DNA of 16,624 bases from Acetobacteraceae bacterium (GTDB lineage Bacteria > Pseudomonadota > Alphaproteobacteria > Acetobacterales > Acetobacteraceae), in contig DAHUXX010000115.1 of NCBI GenBank assembly GCA_027306955.1, positions 1 to 16,624 of the forward strand. Direction: 5' to 3'. Below the pieces are notes generated by a model. That model ran no database searches. It was not told the origin of the DNA and saw only the letters and a program-made list of their open reading frames with translations. Below are positions 7,845-14,936 of this stretch, piece after piece. A program made the translations under genes and the position numbers. Every line of letters starts with the position of its first letter. The first letter of the stretch is position 1.

Positions 7845-8921
7845 ATGACCAACCTGCCCCGCCGTACCGTGCTCGCCGGCGCACTCGCCGCCCCCGCCCT
7901 GATGACCCGCGCGGCGGACGCGGCGGCACCGCTCAAGGTCGGGTTCGTCTATGTGGCGCCGATCGGGAAAGCGGGGTGGACCTACCAGCACGAGCAGGGC
8001 CGGCTCGCGTTGCAGGCGAAGCTCGGCGACAAGGTGAAGACGAGCTACGTTGCGAACGTCAGCGAGGGCGCCGATTCCGAGCGCGTGATCCGGCAGATGG
8101 CCTCGGACGGCAACGGTCTGATCTTCACGACCTCCTTCGGCTTCATGAACCCGACCATCAAGGTCGCCGAGGCCTTCCCGAAAGTGAAGTTTGAGCACTG
8201 CACGGGCTACAAGCGGCGCGTGAACGTCGCAACCTATTCGGCCCGGTTCTACGAGGGGCGGTTCCTCGCAGGGCTGGTCGCGGGGCACATGAGCAAAAAG
8301 GGCGTCATCGGTTACGTTGCCGCGTTCCCGATCCCCGAGGTGGTGCAGGGGATCAACGCTACGCTGCTCGGCGCACGCAGGGCGAACCCCAACATCAAGA
8401 TAAAAGTGGTGTGGACCTCCGCCTGGTTCGACCCTGGCAAGGACCGCGAAGCAGCCGACACGCTGATCAGCCAGGGGGCGGACGTGCTGATGAACCACAC
8501 CGACAGCCCCACCACCGTGCAGGTCGGCGAGGAAAAGGGCGTGTGGACGACGGGCTACGACAGCGACATGTCCCCGTATGGGCCCAAGACCTGCCTGACC
8601 TCGACCATGATGATCTGGGACCAGTACTACATCAAACGCGCAGGCATGGTGCTCGACGGCACCTGGAAGAGCACGGACACATGGGGAGGTGTCGACTCCG
8701 GCATGATCAAGATGGCGCCGCTGAACAAGGCGGTCCCAGCCGCGGTCGCGAAAGAGCTCGAGATCGCGACCAACGCCATCGCCGCCGGCCGCTACAAGCC
8801 CTTCGTCGGCCCGGTGGTCAACCAGGCAGGCAAGATCGCGATCGCCGCGGGCCAGGCGCTGACGGACCAGCAGATCCTGAGCATGAACTGGTTCGCCCAG
8901 GGTGTCGAAGGCAAGCTCTGA
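7845..8921 (+). CDS. BMP-family periplasmic substrate-binding protein
   Basis: This is the periplasmic solute-binding component of the ABC importer, belonging to the BMP/PnrA/Med lipoprotein-like family known for binding purine nucleosides. The 358-residue product begins MTNLPRRTVLAGALAAPALM. This is a signal peptide with paired arginines that resembles a Tat signal, although the full S/T-RR-x-F-L-K motif is not met. Cleavage is likely near ADA-A at residue 26-27. There is no lipobox Cys. KVGFVYVAPIGKAGWTYQHEQGR, just after the signal, is typical of the family. ATG 7845 is preferred over the in-frame ATG at 7833 because GGAG (7835-7838) lies 6 nt upstream of it. The ligand is not readable from sequence. 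Nucleosides or purines are the family default, but many proteobacterial members are uncharacterised. Confidence 0.9.
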   Translation: MTNLPRRTVLAGALAAPALMTRAADAAAPLKVGFVYVAPIGKAGWTYQHEQGRLALQAKLGDKVKTSYVANVSEGADSERVIRQMASDGNGLIFTTSFGFMNPTIKVAEAFPKVKFEHCTGYKRRVNVATYSARFYEGRFLAGLVAGHMSKKGVIGYVAAFPIPEVVQGINATLLGARRANPNIKIKVVWTSAWFDPGKDREAADTLISQGADVLMNHTDSPTTVQVGEEKGVWTTGYDSDMSPYGPKTCLTSTMMIWDQYYIKRAGMVLDGTWKSTDTWGGVDSGMIKMAPLNKAVPAAVAKELEIATNAIAAGRYKPFVGPVVNQAGKIAIAAGQALTDQQILSMNWFAQGVEGKL

Positions 8922-9357
8922 GATCAGGCTTGCCACGGCGGCCGATCTCGAGCCTTTGGCGGCGCTAAGCCGCGCCGCCTACGCGATCCACGAGGGACTT
9001 GACCGGCCGCCCCTTCCCGTGAGCGAGGATTACGCGCCGCGCATCGCACGCGGCGAGGTGGGGCTCGCCGGCGCGGATGGGCTGATCGTGCTCGAGACAC
9101 GCTGCGATCACCTGCTGATCTTCAAGGTCGCGGTACGGCCCGAGACGCATGGCCAGGGCCTCGGCCGGCGGCCGATTGCGTTCGCGGAAGAGCGGGCGCT
9201 TTCGTCGGGGCTCGGGGAGGTAAGGCTTTACACGAACGGGCGCTGGACGCGAAACATTGCGCTCTACGAACGTCTTGGCTATCGCGCGACAGGGCGGCGG
9301 GAGAACCCGGCGCGGCCGGGATGGATCCTCGTGGACATGGCCAAGACGCTCGCCTGA
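8902..9357 (+). CDS. GNAT-family N-acetyltransferase
   Basis: This is a small cytoplasmic acyl-CoA-dependent N-acetyltransferase of 151 residues. The fold is shown by the N-terminal IRLATAADLEPLAALSRAAY, the central strand FKVAVRPETHGQGLGRR (74-90, acetyl-CoA pyrophosphate loop, with His in the usual Q/R position) and the terminal NIALYERLGYRATGRR (118-133). The acceptor substrate is unknown. The start is GTG at 8902, which overlaps the last 20 nt of the BMP gene. No downstream ATG precedes the conserved region, so translation is probably coupled to the transporter operon. The stop TGA at 9355-9357 directly abuts the stop of the convergent thioesterase gene. A functional link to the transporter is suggested only by this overlap. 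Confidence 0.88.
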   Translation: MSKASSEIRLATAADLEPLAALSRAAYAIHEGLDRPPLPVSEDYAPRIARGEVGLAGADGLIVLETRCDHLLIFKVAVRPETHGQGLGRRPIAFAEERALSSGLGEVRLYTNGRWTRNIALYERLGYRATGRRENPARPGWILVDMAKTLA

Positions 9358-9367
9358 TCAGCCGAGC
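9348..9367. terminator. Near-perfect palindrome containing both convergent stop codons
   Basis: GCTCG (9348-9352) and CGAGC (9363-9367) pair, and the interior is symmetric about TGATCA, with a single mismatched pair (9353/9362). The two inner halves, TGA and TCA, are the stop codons of the GNAT gene and the thioesterase gene. A hairpin in either transcript would have a very small loop and no T-run, so a bidirectional terminator role is plausible but unproven. Confidence 0.4.
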
Positions 9368-9771
9368 TTGGCGCGGTAGATGTCGGGGATCGGGATCGCG
9401 CGGCCGGTCGAGCGCGTAACGAAAACGCAGGTCAGCTCGCCCTCGTAGATCAGGCGCTCGCTAGCCCGACCGGCAACCGCGAAGGTGAGCGAGGAGCGGC
9501 CGACTTTGGCCACCCGGACCTCGGTTGCCAGCGTGTCGCGCGGCGTGAGCGGTGAGCGGAACTCGATGGCCACGCGCACGAACGGCGTACCGACATCCTG
9601 GTCGACGTTGAGCTCATACCAGTCCGTGTCGAGGCGGGCGCGAAACCAGGCATCGATCGCATCGAGCGCGAATTCGACGATGCGTCCGGTCCAGGCGATT
9701 CCAGCGGCATCGGTGTCGGCGAAGCGCACCCGGCGGCTGTGCGTGTGGGTCAGGGCCGGGTTCGTATCCAT
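9358..9771 (-). CDS. Hotdog-fold acyl-CoA thioesterase (4HBT type), last gene of the box operon
   Basis: This 137-residue thioesterase of the 4-hydroxybenzoyl-CoA thioesterase family hydrolyses acyl-CoA to acid and CoA. The conserved opening VRFADTDAAGIAWTGRIVEF carries the family's catalytic Asp (Asp21 by position). The strands EFRSPLTPRDTL and ELTCVFVTR follow in the usual order. Its ATG overlaps the boxA stop by one base (TGATG), so the two are translationally coupled. A benzoyl-CoA thioesterase of this family is known from the box cluster of Azoarcus evansii, where it is thought to release CoA when benzoyl-CoA accumulates. The operon position here makes the same role likely, though substrate specificity is inferred. 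Its stop codon abuts that of the convergent GNAT gene. Confidence 0.88.
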   Translation of the reverse strand: MDTNPALTHTHSRRVRFADTDAAGIAWTGRIVEFALDAIDAWFRARLDTDWYELNVDQDVGTPFVRVAIEFRSPLTPRDTLATEVRVAKVGRSSLTFAVAGRASERLIYEGELTCVFVTRSTGRAIPIPDIYRAKLG

Positions 9772-10970
9772 CAGTAGGTCTCGGCGTGGAAGCGGCCCTC
9801 CGCGCGCATGGCGGCGCGCAGCGTAGGCCAGTCGAAGCCTCCATCGCGACCGACGATGGCCAGGGCATCATCGACGCCCGCCTCCAGCCCCTTGAGGCCA
9901 CAGAGGAATACATGCGTGGCGGGGCGGCGAAGCAGCTCCGCGAGTTCCGGACCGCGCATAGCCATGCGGTGCTGGACGTATTCGCGGGGCTGTCCCGCGA
10001 GGCGCGAGAAGACGAGCTCCTGTTCCAGCAGCGCCGTCGGCACTTTCTGCAGCGGTCCGAAATACGGGAGCTCCTGCGGCGTGCGGGCACCGAAGAAGAG
10101 CCACAGCCGGCCAGGGCCGCGATGGGCGATGCGGCGGCGGCGTTCGGTGAAACCCCGGAACGGTGCGGCACCCGTGCCGGTGCAGATCATGAGGATGTCC
10201 GTCGCGGGATCGTCCGGCATCAGGAACGTCGCGCCGAACGGCCCGGTGACGGCGACCTGGTCGCCGCGCTGCAGGTCGCAGATGTAGTTGGAGGCGACGC
10301 CATGGAAGATGCTGCCGTCCGGCTGCTTCTCGGCGACGCGCTTGACAGTGAGCGCGAGGTTGTTGGTGTTGGGTCGCTCGCCGTCACGCGGCGAGGCGAC
10401 GGAGTAGAGACGCATGGCGTGCGGGCGGGCCTGCGCGTCCATACCCGGCGGCGTGATGCCGATGCTCTGCCCTTCCAGCACCGGGAAAGGCGTGGCGCCG
10501 AAGTCGAGGATGATGTGGCGCACGTCCGATTCCGCTTCCGCCGAGGTGATCCGGAAATTACCGGTGACGGTGGCGATGGCCGGGTTGGCGCGGTTGTGCA
10601 GGTTGACGCGTGGCTTGGCGGCCGAGGCCGGCGCCTTCGCATGGCCGCCGCCACGGGCATGCGCCTCCGCCAGCAGCACCGCGGCTTCGTCCTCGAAGGC
10701 GTCAATCGTTTCGGTTTCCGGTGTAGCCGGCGGCAGCTCCGTCCAGGAGAATTGCTCCGCGATCGAATAGGGCCGCTCGACCCGGCGCCAATTGTCGACC
10801 GAGCCCGTGGGGCATGGCGCGATGCAGTCCATGCAGGCGTTGCAGATCGCGGCATCCACCACGTAGTTGTTGTCGTCGTGGGTGATGGCGCCGATCGGGC
10901 AGGTCGCCTCGCAGGTGTTGCAGCGGATGCAGATCTCGGGGTCGATCAGATGCTGCTTGATGGCGCCCAA
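9771..10970 (-). CDS. boxA: Benzoyl-CoA oxygenase reductase component BoxA
   Basis: This is the NADPH-dependent reductase that delivers electrons to the BoxB epoxidase in aerobic benzoyl-CoA degradation. It is a fusion of a two-cluster ferredoxin and a ferredoxin-NADP reductase module. CIRCNTCEATCP and CNACMDCIAPCP near the N-terminus supply eight cysteines for two [4Fe-4S] clusters. After an Ala-rich linker (about residues 75-120), RLYSVAS is the FAD-binding motif and GTGAAPFRGF the NADPH-binding motif. The opening QHLIDPEICIRCNTCE is characteristic of BoxA. The start chosen is TTG at 10970, because a strong AAGGAGG lies 8 nt upstream. A TTG at 10988 would start inside or before that site and add six residues. 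The product is 399 residues. The gene lies 42 bp after boxB and overlaps the thioesterase start. Confidence 0.94.
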   Translation of the reverse strand: MGAIKQHLIDPEICIRCNTCEATCPIGAITHDDNNYVVDAAICNACMDCIAPCPTGSVDNWRRVERPYSIAEQFSWTELPPATPETETIDAFEDEAAVLLAEAHARGGGHAKAPASAAKPRVNLHNRANPAIATVTGNFRITSAEAESDVRHIILDFGATPFPVLEGQSIGITPPGMDAQARPHAMRLYSVASPRDGERPNTNNLALTVKRVAEKQPDGSIFHGVASNYICDLQRGDQVAVTGPFGATFLMPDDPATDILMICTGTGAAPFRGFTERRRRIAHRGPGRLWLFFGARTPQELPYFGPLQKVPTALLEQELVFSRLAGQPREYVQHRMAMRGPELAELLRRPATHVFLCGLKGLEAGVDDALAIVGRDGGFDWPTLRAAMRAEGRFHAETY

Positions 10971-10978
10971 GCGAAGAG

Positions 10979-10985
10979 CCTCCTT
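10979..10985 (-). promoter_or_regulatory. Shine-Dalgarno site fixing the boxA TTG start
   Basis: On the minus strand AAGGAGG ends 8 nt before TTG 10970-10968, a near-ideal ribosome site. It lies inside the longer open frame starting at 10988, which argues against that upstream start. Confidence 0.75.
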
Positions 10986-11012
10986 CAAAAGACCGTGACG
11001 CTGCCCCGCGTC

Positions 11013-12416
11013 CTATCCATGAATCCTGACGTATTCGAACTCTCCCGGCTTGCCGTCGATGCCGACCTTCGGGGCCGCGATCCAGGAGGCATATTTCCCT
11101 CCCTCCGTCACCGGCCGCATCAGACTATCGATAAAAGCATGGTCATCGTCGGTGGGCAGGCGCGCGGGATCGCTGTCGAAACCTGCGAACTCGCCGATCT
11201 TGCGGTTGAACGTCACGGCCGGCAGATCGAGGCGGAAAGCATAGCCGGCCTTCTCGATCGGCTTGTTCCATCGCCCGATGCCACCCTGGCAGTCGGCAAC
11301 GTAGTCGTCACGCAGGCGCATGTTGAGAGCGGAGAGTGCCGGCACGTCCTCGCGCACCGTCTTGCCGTCCCGGAGGCGGAGCACGGGATAGGTGCTGCTG
11401 ATCAACTGGTGATCGTCCTCCAGCTTGTCCTCGCGATAACGCCCCTTGAGGCCAGCGTTGAACGCGTTGGCAGCGTTGGTGGAGATTTCGTTGCCGAACA
11501 GGTCCAACGTCAGCGAGAAGTGTAGGTTGAGCTTGCGCTGGATGGTAGGCAGATCGATCACACCCAGCGCGCGGACACGCTCGACGTCGGTCGGGTCCTC
11601 GATGCCGGCTTCCTTCATCGCCTCCACCGTGCGCTCGACGATGCGCCCGACGCCCGTTTCGCCCACGAACATGTGGTGCGCCTCCTCCGTCAGCATGAAG
11701 CGGCAGGTGCGCGAGAGCGGGTCGAAGCCGGACTGCGCCAGCGCCTCGAGCTGCATCTTGCCATCGCGGTCAGTGAAGAAGGTGAACATGAAGAAGCTCA
11801 GCCAGTCAGGCGTCGCTTCGTTGAACGCGCCGAGCATGCGCGGCGTATCAGCATCGCCCGAACGGCGGCGCAGCAGATCCTCGGCCTCCTCGCGGCCCTG
11901 GGTGCCGAAATATTTCTGCAGCAGATAGACCATCGCCCAGAGATGCCGCCCCTCCTCCACGTTGACCTGGAAGAGGTTGCGCATGTCGTAGAGCGAGGGC
12001 GCCGTGGCGCCGAGATGGCGCTGCTGCTCGACCGAGGCGGGCTCGGTGTCGCCCTGGATCACAAGCAGTCGGCGCAGCATGGCGCGGTATTCGCCAGGGA
12101 CTTCCTGCCAGGCGGGCTCGCCCTTGTGCGCGCCGAAGCCGATGCGCCGTCCTTCCACCGCGGGCGCGAGCAGCACGCCCCATTTGTATTCCGGCATGCG
12201 CACATAGCCGAATTTCGCCCACCCCTTGGGATCGACCGAGACCGCGGTACGCAGATAGACGAGGGATTCCTGGAAGCCTTCGGGCCCCATGTCCTTCCAC
12301 CAGTCGATATAGCCAGGGTGCCAGGTCTCGAGCGCCTTGCGCACGCGGGCATCCTGGGCGAGGCCGACATTGTTCGGAATCAGGCCGTCATAATCGACAT
12401 CCATGCCGTCGGGCAT
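11013..12416 (-). CDS. boxB: Benzoyl-CoA 2,3-epoxidase, diiron oxygenase component BoxB
   Basis: This is the catalytic component that uses O2 and electrons from BoxA to convert benzoyl-CoA to 2,3-epoxybenzoyl-CoA. The 467-residue product has the class I diiron pattern: Glu125 (GDTEPAS), Glu155 with His158 (NVEEGRHLW), Asp216 (FFTDRDGK), and Glu245 with His248 (TEEAHHMF). These form the E, E-x2-H, D, E-x2-H ligand set. The opening DYDGLIPNNVGLAQDARVRKALE, the stretch WHPGYIDWWKDMGPEGFQ and the end of the protein read like BoxB throughout, with no truncation. The ATG at 12416 has AGGAG 7 nt upstream (12428-12424), overlapping the boxC stop codon TAG (12429-12427), so the two genes are tightly coupled. 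A related phenylacetyl-CoA epoxidase (PaaA) is less likely, given the BoxA and BoxC neighbours. Confidence 0.96.
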   Translation of the reverse strand: MPDGMDVDYDGLIPNNVGLAQDARVRKALETWHPGYIDWWKDMGPEGFQESLVYLRTAVSVDPKGWAKFGYVRMPEYKWGVLLAPAVEGRRIGFGAHKGEPAWQEVPGEYRAMLRRLLVIQGDTEPASVEQQRHLGATAPSLYDMRNLFQVNVEEGRHLWAMVYLLQKYFGTQGREEAEDLLRRRSGDADTPRMLGAFNEATPDWLSFFMFTFFTDRDGKMQLEALAQSGFDPLSRTCRFMLTEEAHHMFVGETGVGRIVERTVEAMKEAGIEDPTDVERVRALGVIDLPTIQRKLNLHFSLTLDLFGNEISTNAANAFNAGLKGRYREDKLEDDHQLISSTYPVLRLRDGKTVREDVPALSALNMRLRDDYVADCQGGIGRWNKPIEKAGYAFRLDLPAVTFNRKIGEFAGFDSDPARLPTDDDHAFIDSLMRPVTEGGKYASWIAAPKVGIDGKPGEFEYVRIHG

Positions 12417-12423
12417 CGGGATT

Positions 12424-12428
12424 CTCCT
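12424..12428 (-). promoter_or_regulatory. boxB ribosome-binding site embedded in the boxC stop
   Basis: AGGAG on the minus strand overlaps the boxC TAG stop (sequence TTTAGGAGAAT) and lies 7 nt before the boxB ATG. Ribosomes finishing boxC are therefore positioned to start boxB. Confidence 0.75.
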
Positions 12429-14091
12429 AAACGCGCTCGCGGTCGTAGGTGGGTTTCAGTCCTGTTCCGTAACGTTTCAGGGCACCTTCCTCGCCCACAG
12501 CATTTGGGCGCTGGAAGACCCAGTTCTGCCAAGCGGTCAGGCGGCCGAAGATGCGCGTCTCCATTGTCTCCGGGCCGGCAAAGCGCAGATTGGCCTCCAT
12601 GGCGGTGAGCGCGTCGGGCGAGAAGGAGGCGCGCTCCTCCAGGATCTGGCGAACCTCATCGTCCCAGTCCACCTCGTCGAAAATCTGCGTGACCAGGCCC
12701 AGGGTTTCCGCCTCCTCAGCCTCGAGCGTGCGCGCGATCGTCTCGCGAGAAGCGTCAAGGCTCTCGGGTTCGCCGAGGAAGCGGGTAGCCAGCCGCGTGA
12801 GGCCATTCGCCATTGGGTAGGTGCCGAAATTGAGTGCCGAGAGCGCGATGCCGCTCGCCCGATTATCGCCGGCGCGCACCCCGCTCAGCATCAGCGCGCG
12901 ATCTGCGGCGAACAGGATCTCGGCGAGCGTGCCGGCAAAGCACGACCCGGGCTCCGCCAGCGCGATGATGGAGCGCGCGGTGAGATCGAGCCGCTTCAGC
13001 GTCCGGCGCCACAGCAGGCGGATCTCCCGCACCAGCCAGTCGGCCTTGTGCGCCTCAAGCAGCGCGTCGGCCGCCAGCACCCGCGCAATATCGCCCTCGG
13101 TCGCGATGGTGAGCAGGCCCAACTCCGGTTCGTTGAAGCGCAGGTGCAGCAGCGCGTCGTCCAGCTCCCGCGCCAGCGCCAGCGGCCAGAACGCGGCCCC
13201 CGCCGCGTGGATCCCGCCGAGGTCGACGGCCATGGACTCCGGCCCGCGCAGCAGGATGTGGGCACGGCGCGCGCCGCGGTCCATCGTGACGGAAACATAA
13301 CGATACGCGATTCCACCCTCCGTTTCCGTCCGCTCCAGCCGCGGCAGCGCGATGCCCTTGGCCTCCGCCGGCCGGTCCGATGTCGCGGCGATTTCGTTGG
13401 CTCTCGCGGCGACCGCTTCCTCCCAGCGCGAGGGCGGGATCGCCTCGTCCACCAGGCGCCAGGCCACGGCGCGCCTGCCACCGATCCCCTCCTCCTTCGA
13501 GCAGAACAGATCCGCGAGGTCGCGGCGCACACGCCGCTTGTCGGTGAGGCGCGTGAGGCCGCCGGTGCCGGGCAGCACAGCCAGCAGCGGCGTTTCCGGC
13601 AGCGCCACCGTGGAGCGGCGGTCGTCGATCAGCAGGATGCGGTCCGCGGCCATGGCGATCTCGTAGCCACCGCCGGCACAGGCGCCGGCGACCGCGGCGA
13701 TCCAGGTCTGGCCCGACTCTGCCGAGGACTCCTCGATGGCGCAGCGGGTCTCGTTGGTGAACTTGCAGAAATTCACTTTGTGCTGGTGCGTGGCCCTGGC
13801 GAGCATGCGGATATTCGCCCCGGCGCAGAACACGCCAGGCTTGCCGGAGCGCAGCACCACCACGCGCACCGTCGGGTGCTCGAAGCGCAGCCGCGTCATC
13901 GCGTCCGCAAGCTCGATATCGACCGAAAGATCGTAAGAGTTGAGCTTCAGCTCCACGTCCGCCAGCAATCCGCCGCCCGGCTCCACATCCATAGTCAGCG
14001 TGGCGACCGGCCCGTCCACGGCGAGGCGCCAATGGCGCCAGTGCTGCGGGTCCGTGCGGAAGTCGATGCGCGGCATCTCGGCGTGGGGCAT
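12427..14091 (-). CDS. boxC: 2,3-epoxybenzoyl-CoA dihydrolase (benzoyl-CoA-dihydrodiol lyase)
   Basis: This enzyme hydrolyses 2,3-epoxybenzoyl-CoA and cleaves the ring to 3,4-dehydroadipyl-CoA semialdehyde and formate. The product is 554 residues, the usual BoxC size and about twice a normal crotonase. The N-terminal half carries the crotonase fold: GVFCAGANIRML for CoA and oxyanion-hole binding, then GACAGGGYEIAMAAD and LPETPLLAVLPGTGGLTRL, each with a Glu that fits the proposed catalytic pair. The C-terminal half is the BoxC-specific second crotonase-like part. The start is ATG 14091 with AGGA 4 nt upstream. The open frame continues upstream to 14298, but that stretch lies inside the alpha/beta hydrolase gene in another frame and is spurious. 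ATG 14076 is an alternative start. The gene is first in the run boxC-boxB-boxA-thioesterase. Confidence 0.95.
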   Translation of the reverse strand: MPHAEMPRIDFRTDPQHWRHWRLAVDGPVATLTMDVEPGGGLLADVELKLNSYDLSVDIELADAMTRLRFEHPTVRVVVLRSGKPGVFCAGANIRMLARATHQHKVNFCKFTNETRCAIEESSAESGQTWIAAVAGACAGGGYEIAMAADRILLIDDRRSTVALPETPLLAVLPGTGGLTRLTDKRRVRRDLADLFCSKEEGIGGRRAVAWRLVDEAIPPSRWEEAVAARANEIAATSDRPAEAKGIALPRLERTETEGGIAYRYVSVTMDRGARRAHILLRGPESMAVDLGGIHAAGAAFWPLALARELDDALLHLRFNEPELGLLTIATEGDIARVLAADALLEAHKADWLVREIRLLWRRTLKRLDLTARSIIALAEPGSCFAGTLAEILFAADRALMLSGVRAGDNRASGIALSALNFGTYPMANGLTRLATRFLGEPESLDASRETIARTLEAEEAETLGLVTQIFDEVDWDDEVRQILEERASFSPDALTAMEANLRFAGPETMETRIFGRLTAWQNWVFQRPNAVGEEGALKRYGTGLKPTYDRERV

Positions 14092-14118
14092 ACGTTCCTG
14101 GCCTTCGAGGCTGATGGC

Positions 14119-14160
14119 GTTATAATGCAGATATTTTAGGTGTGCAAGAAATATAATGCA
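14119..14160 (-). promoter_or_regulatory. Putative boxC promoter with three TGCA operator-like elements
   Basis: Reading the minus strand, TTGCAC (14147-14142) and TATAAC (14124-14119) are separated by 17 nt, a sigma70-like arrangement that places the start of transcription about 20 nt before boxC. TGCA occurs at 14157-14160, 14143-14146 (inside the -35) and 14126-14129 (just before the -10). The 9-mer TGCATTATA is repeated exactly at 14160-14152 and 14129-14121, 31 bp apart. From memory, BzdR/BoxR repressors of benzoyl-CoA genes bind TGCA-containing repeats, so this may be a BoxR operator. The region is an AT-rich island in GC-rich DNA and overlaps the last codons and stop of the alpha/beta hydrolase gene. 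Confidence 0.55.
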
Positions 14161-14911
14161 TTTCCAGGAAGCGCTCGATCGCCGCCATCGTCGCCTCCGG
14201 TGCTTCGAGGTGCGGTGCGTGCGCACCGTCGACATCCGCAACCTCGATCGGACCTGGGGCGCGCTCGGCGAGGAAGCGGGCGTGGGCCATGGTGCCATAC
14301 TGGTCGCGCCTGCCCTGCACGACCAAGGCTGGGCCCGGCATCGAGCGGCATTCCAGGTCCAGGTACAGCGTTTTCAGGAACCCGGGGTCGAGCCAGGCGT
14401 CATGCCAGAAATGAAAGGCCGTATCCGGGTCCCGATGGTGGCGCGCGAGACGCGGGCGCAGTTCCCCGTAGCCCTCGCCGATGGCGCGGATGGACGTGAC
14501 AGAGACCTCCTCCACGAAGAAATGCGGCGCGATCAGGATGCGCGCGGCGATTCGCTCGTCGCGCGCCAACGCCGCGATGGTGCCGCCATCCGAGTGCCCG
14601 ACCAGCACGCAGCGCCCGATCCCCGCCGCGTCCAGCACGCGCGGCAGCAGGACGGCCTCGCGCTGCATGTAGTCGAGCGGCGCGGGTAGGCTCGCCGGCG
14701 AGGACTGGCCGTAGCCGCGGCGGGACCAGGCGAACACGCCCAACCCCGTGCGCGCGGCGAGCCGGGCCGGGAAATCCCGCCAGAGCGACACGCTGCCGAG
14801 GCCTTCGTGCAGCAGCACCAGGGTCGGGTTGTCGCCCCAGGTCGCCGCCTCCAGCGTCGCGTCGTCGAAAGTCAGAACATGCCTCACATGCATCGAAGGG
14901 TCCTGCGTCAT
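14120..14911 (-). CDS. Alpha/beta hydrolase upstream of boxC
   Basis: This is a cytoplasmic alpha/beta-hydrolase-fold enzyme of 263 residues, and it appears complete. The oxyanion stretch LVLLHEGLGS is followed by WSRRGYGQS, the nucleophile elbow VGHSDGGT (Ser107), the acid in GRRDQYG (Asp203) and the catalytic His in DGAHAPH (His231). Alpha/beta hydrolases, often annotated as esterases or lactonases, recur next to box genes, but the reaction is not established. Here it could act on a CoA ester, a lactone side product or an unrelated ester. The start is ATG 14911 (ATG 14893, MHVRHVLTF, is possible). It ends 28 bp before boxC. The last dozen codons are unusually AT-rich, with rare ATA and TTA codons, because they overlap the putative boxC promoter. 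Confidence 0.88.
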   Translation of the reverse strand: MTQDPSMHVRHVLTFDDATLEAATWGDNPTLVLLHEGLGSVSLWRDFPARLAARTGLGVFAWSRRGYGQSSPASLPAPLDYMQREAVLLPRVLDAAGIGRCVLVGHSDGGTIAALARDERIAARILIAPHFFVEEVSVTSIRAIGEGYGELRPRLARHHRDPDTAFHFWHDAWLDPGFLKTLYLDLECRSMPGPALVVQGRRDQYGTMAHARFLAERAPGPIEVADVDGAHAPHLEAPEATMAAIERFLEMHYISCTPKISAL

Positions 14912-14936
14912 GGTGCGAGCCTGCTATAGCCGGGCC

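Noticed and set aside
9786..11525. Plus-strand open frame of 579 codons across boxA and boxB
   Set aside because: It is antisense to two well-recognised genes and spans their junction. Its composition is that of a reverse-strand shadow.
12403..14139. Plus-strand open frame of 578 codons opposite boxC
   Set aside because: It has the same shadow character, with no recognisable domain, while the minus strand encodes full-length BoxC.
14121..14156. Two TATAAT hexamers on the plus strand as promoters
   Set aside because: They match -10 perfectly, but no -35 lies at 16-18 nt and no plus-strand gene follows until 14937. They are the complement of the minus-strand repeat.
14092..14298. 69-residue N-terminal extension of BoxC
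   Set aside because: It lies inside the alpha/beta hydrolase gene in another frame and is Arg/Ser-rich without homology. ATG 14091 has a ribosome site and gives the normal BoxC length.
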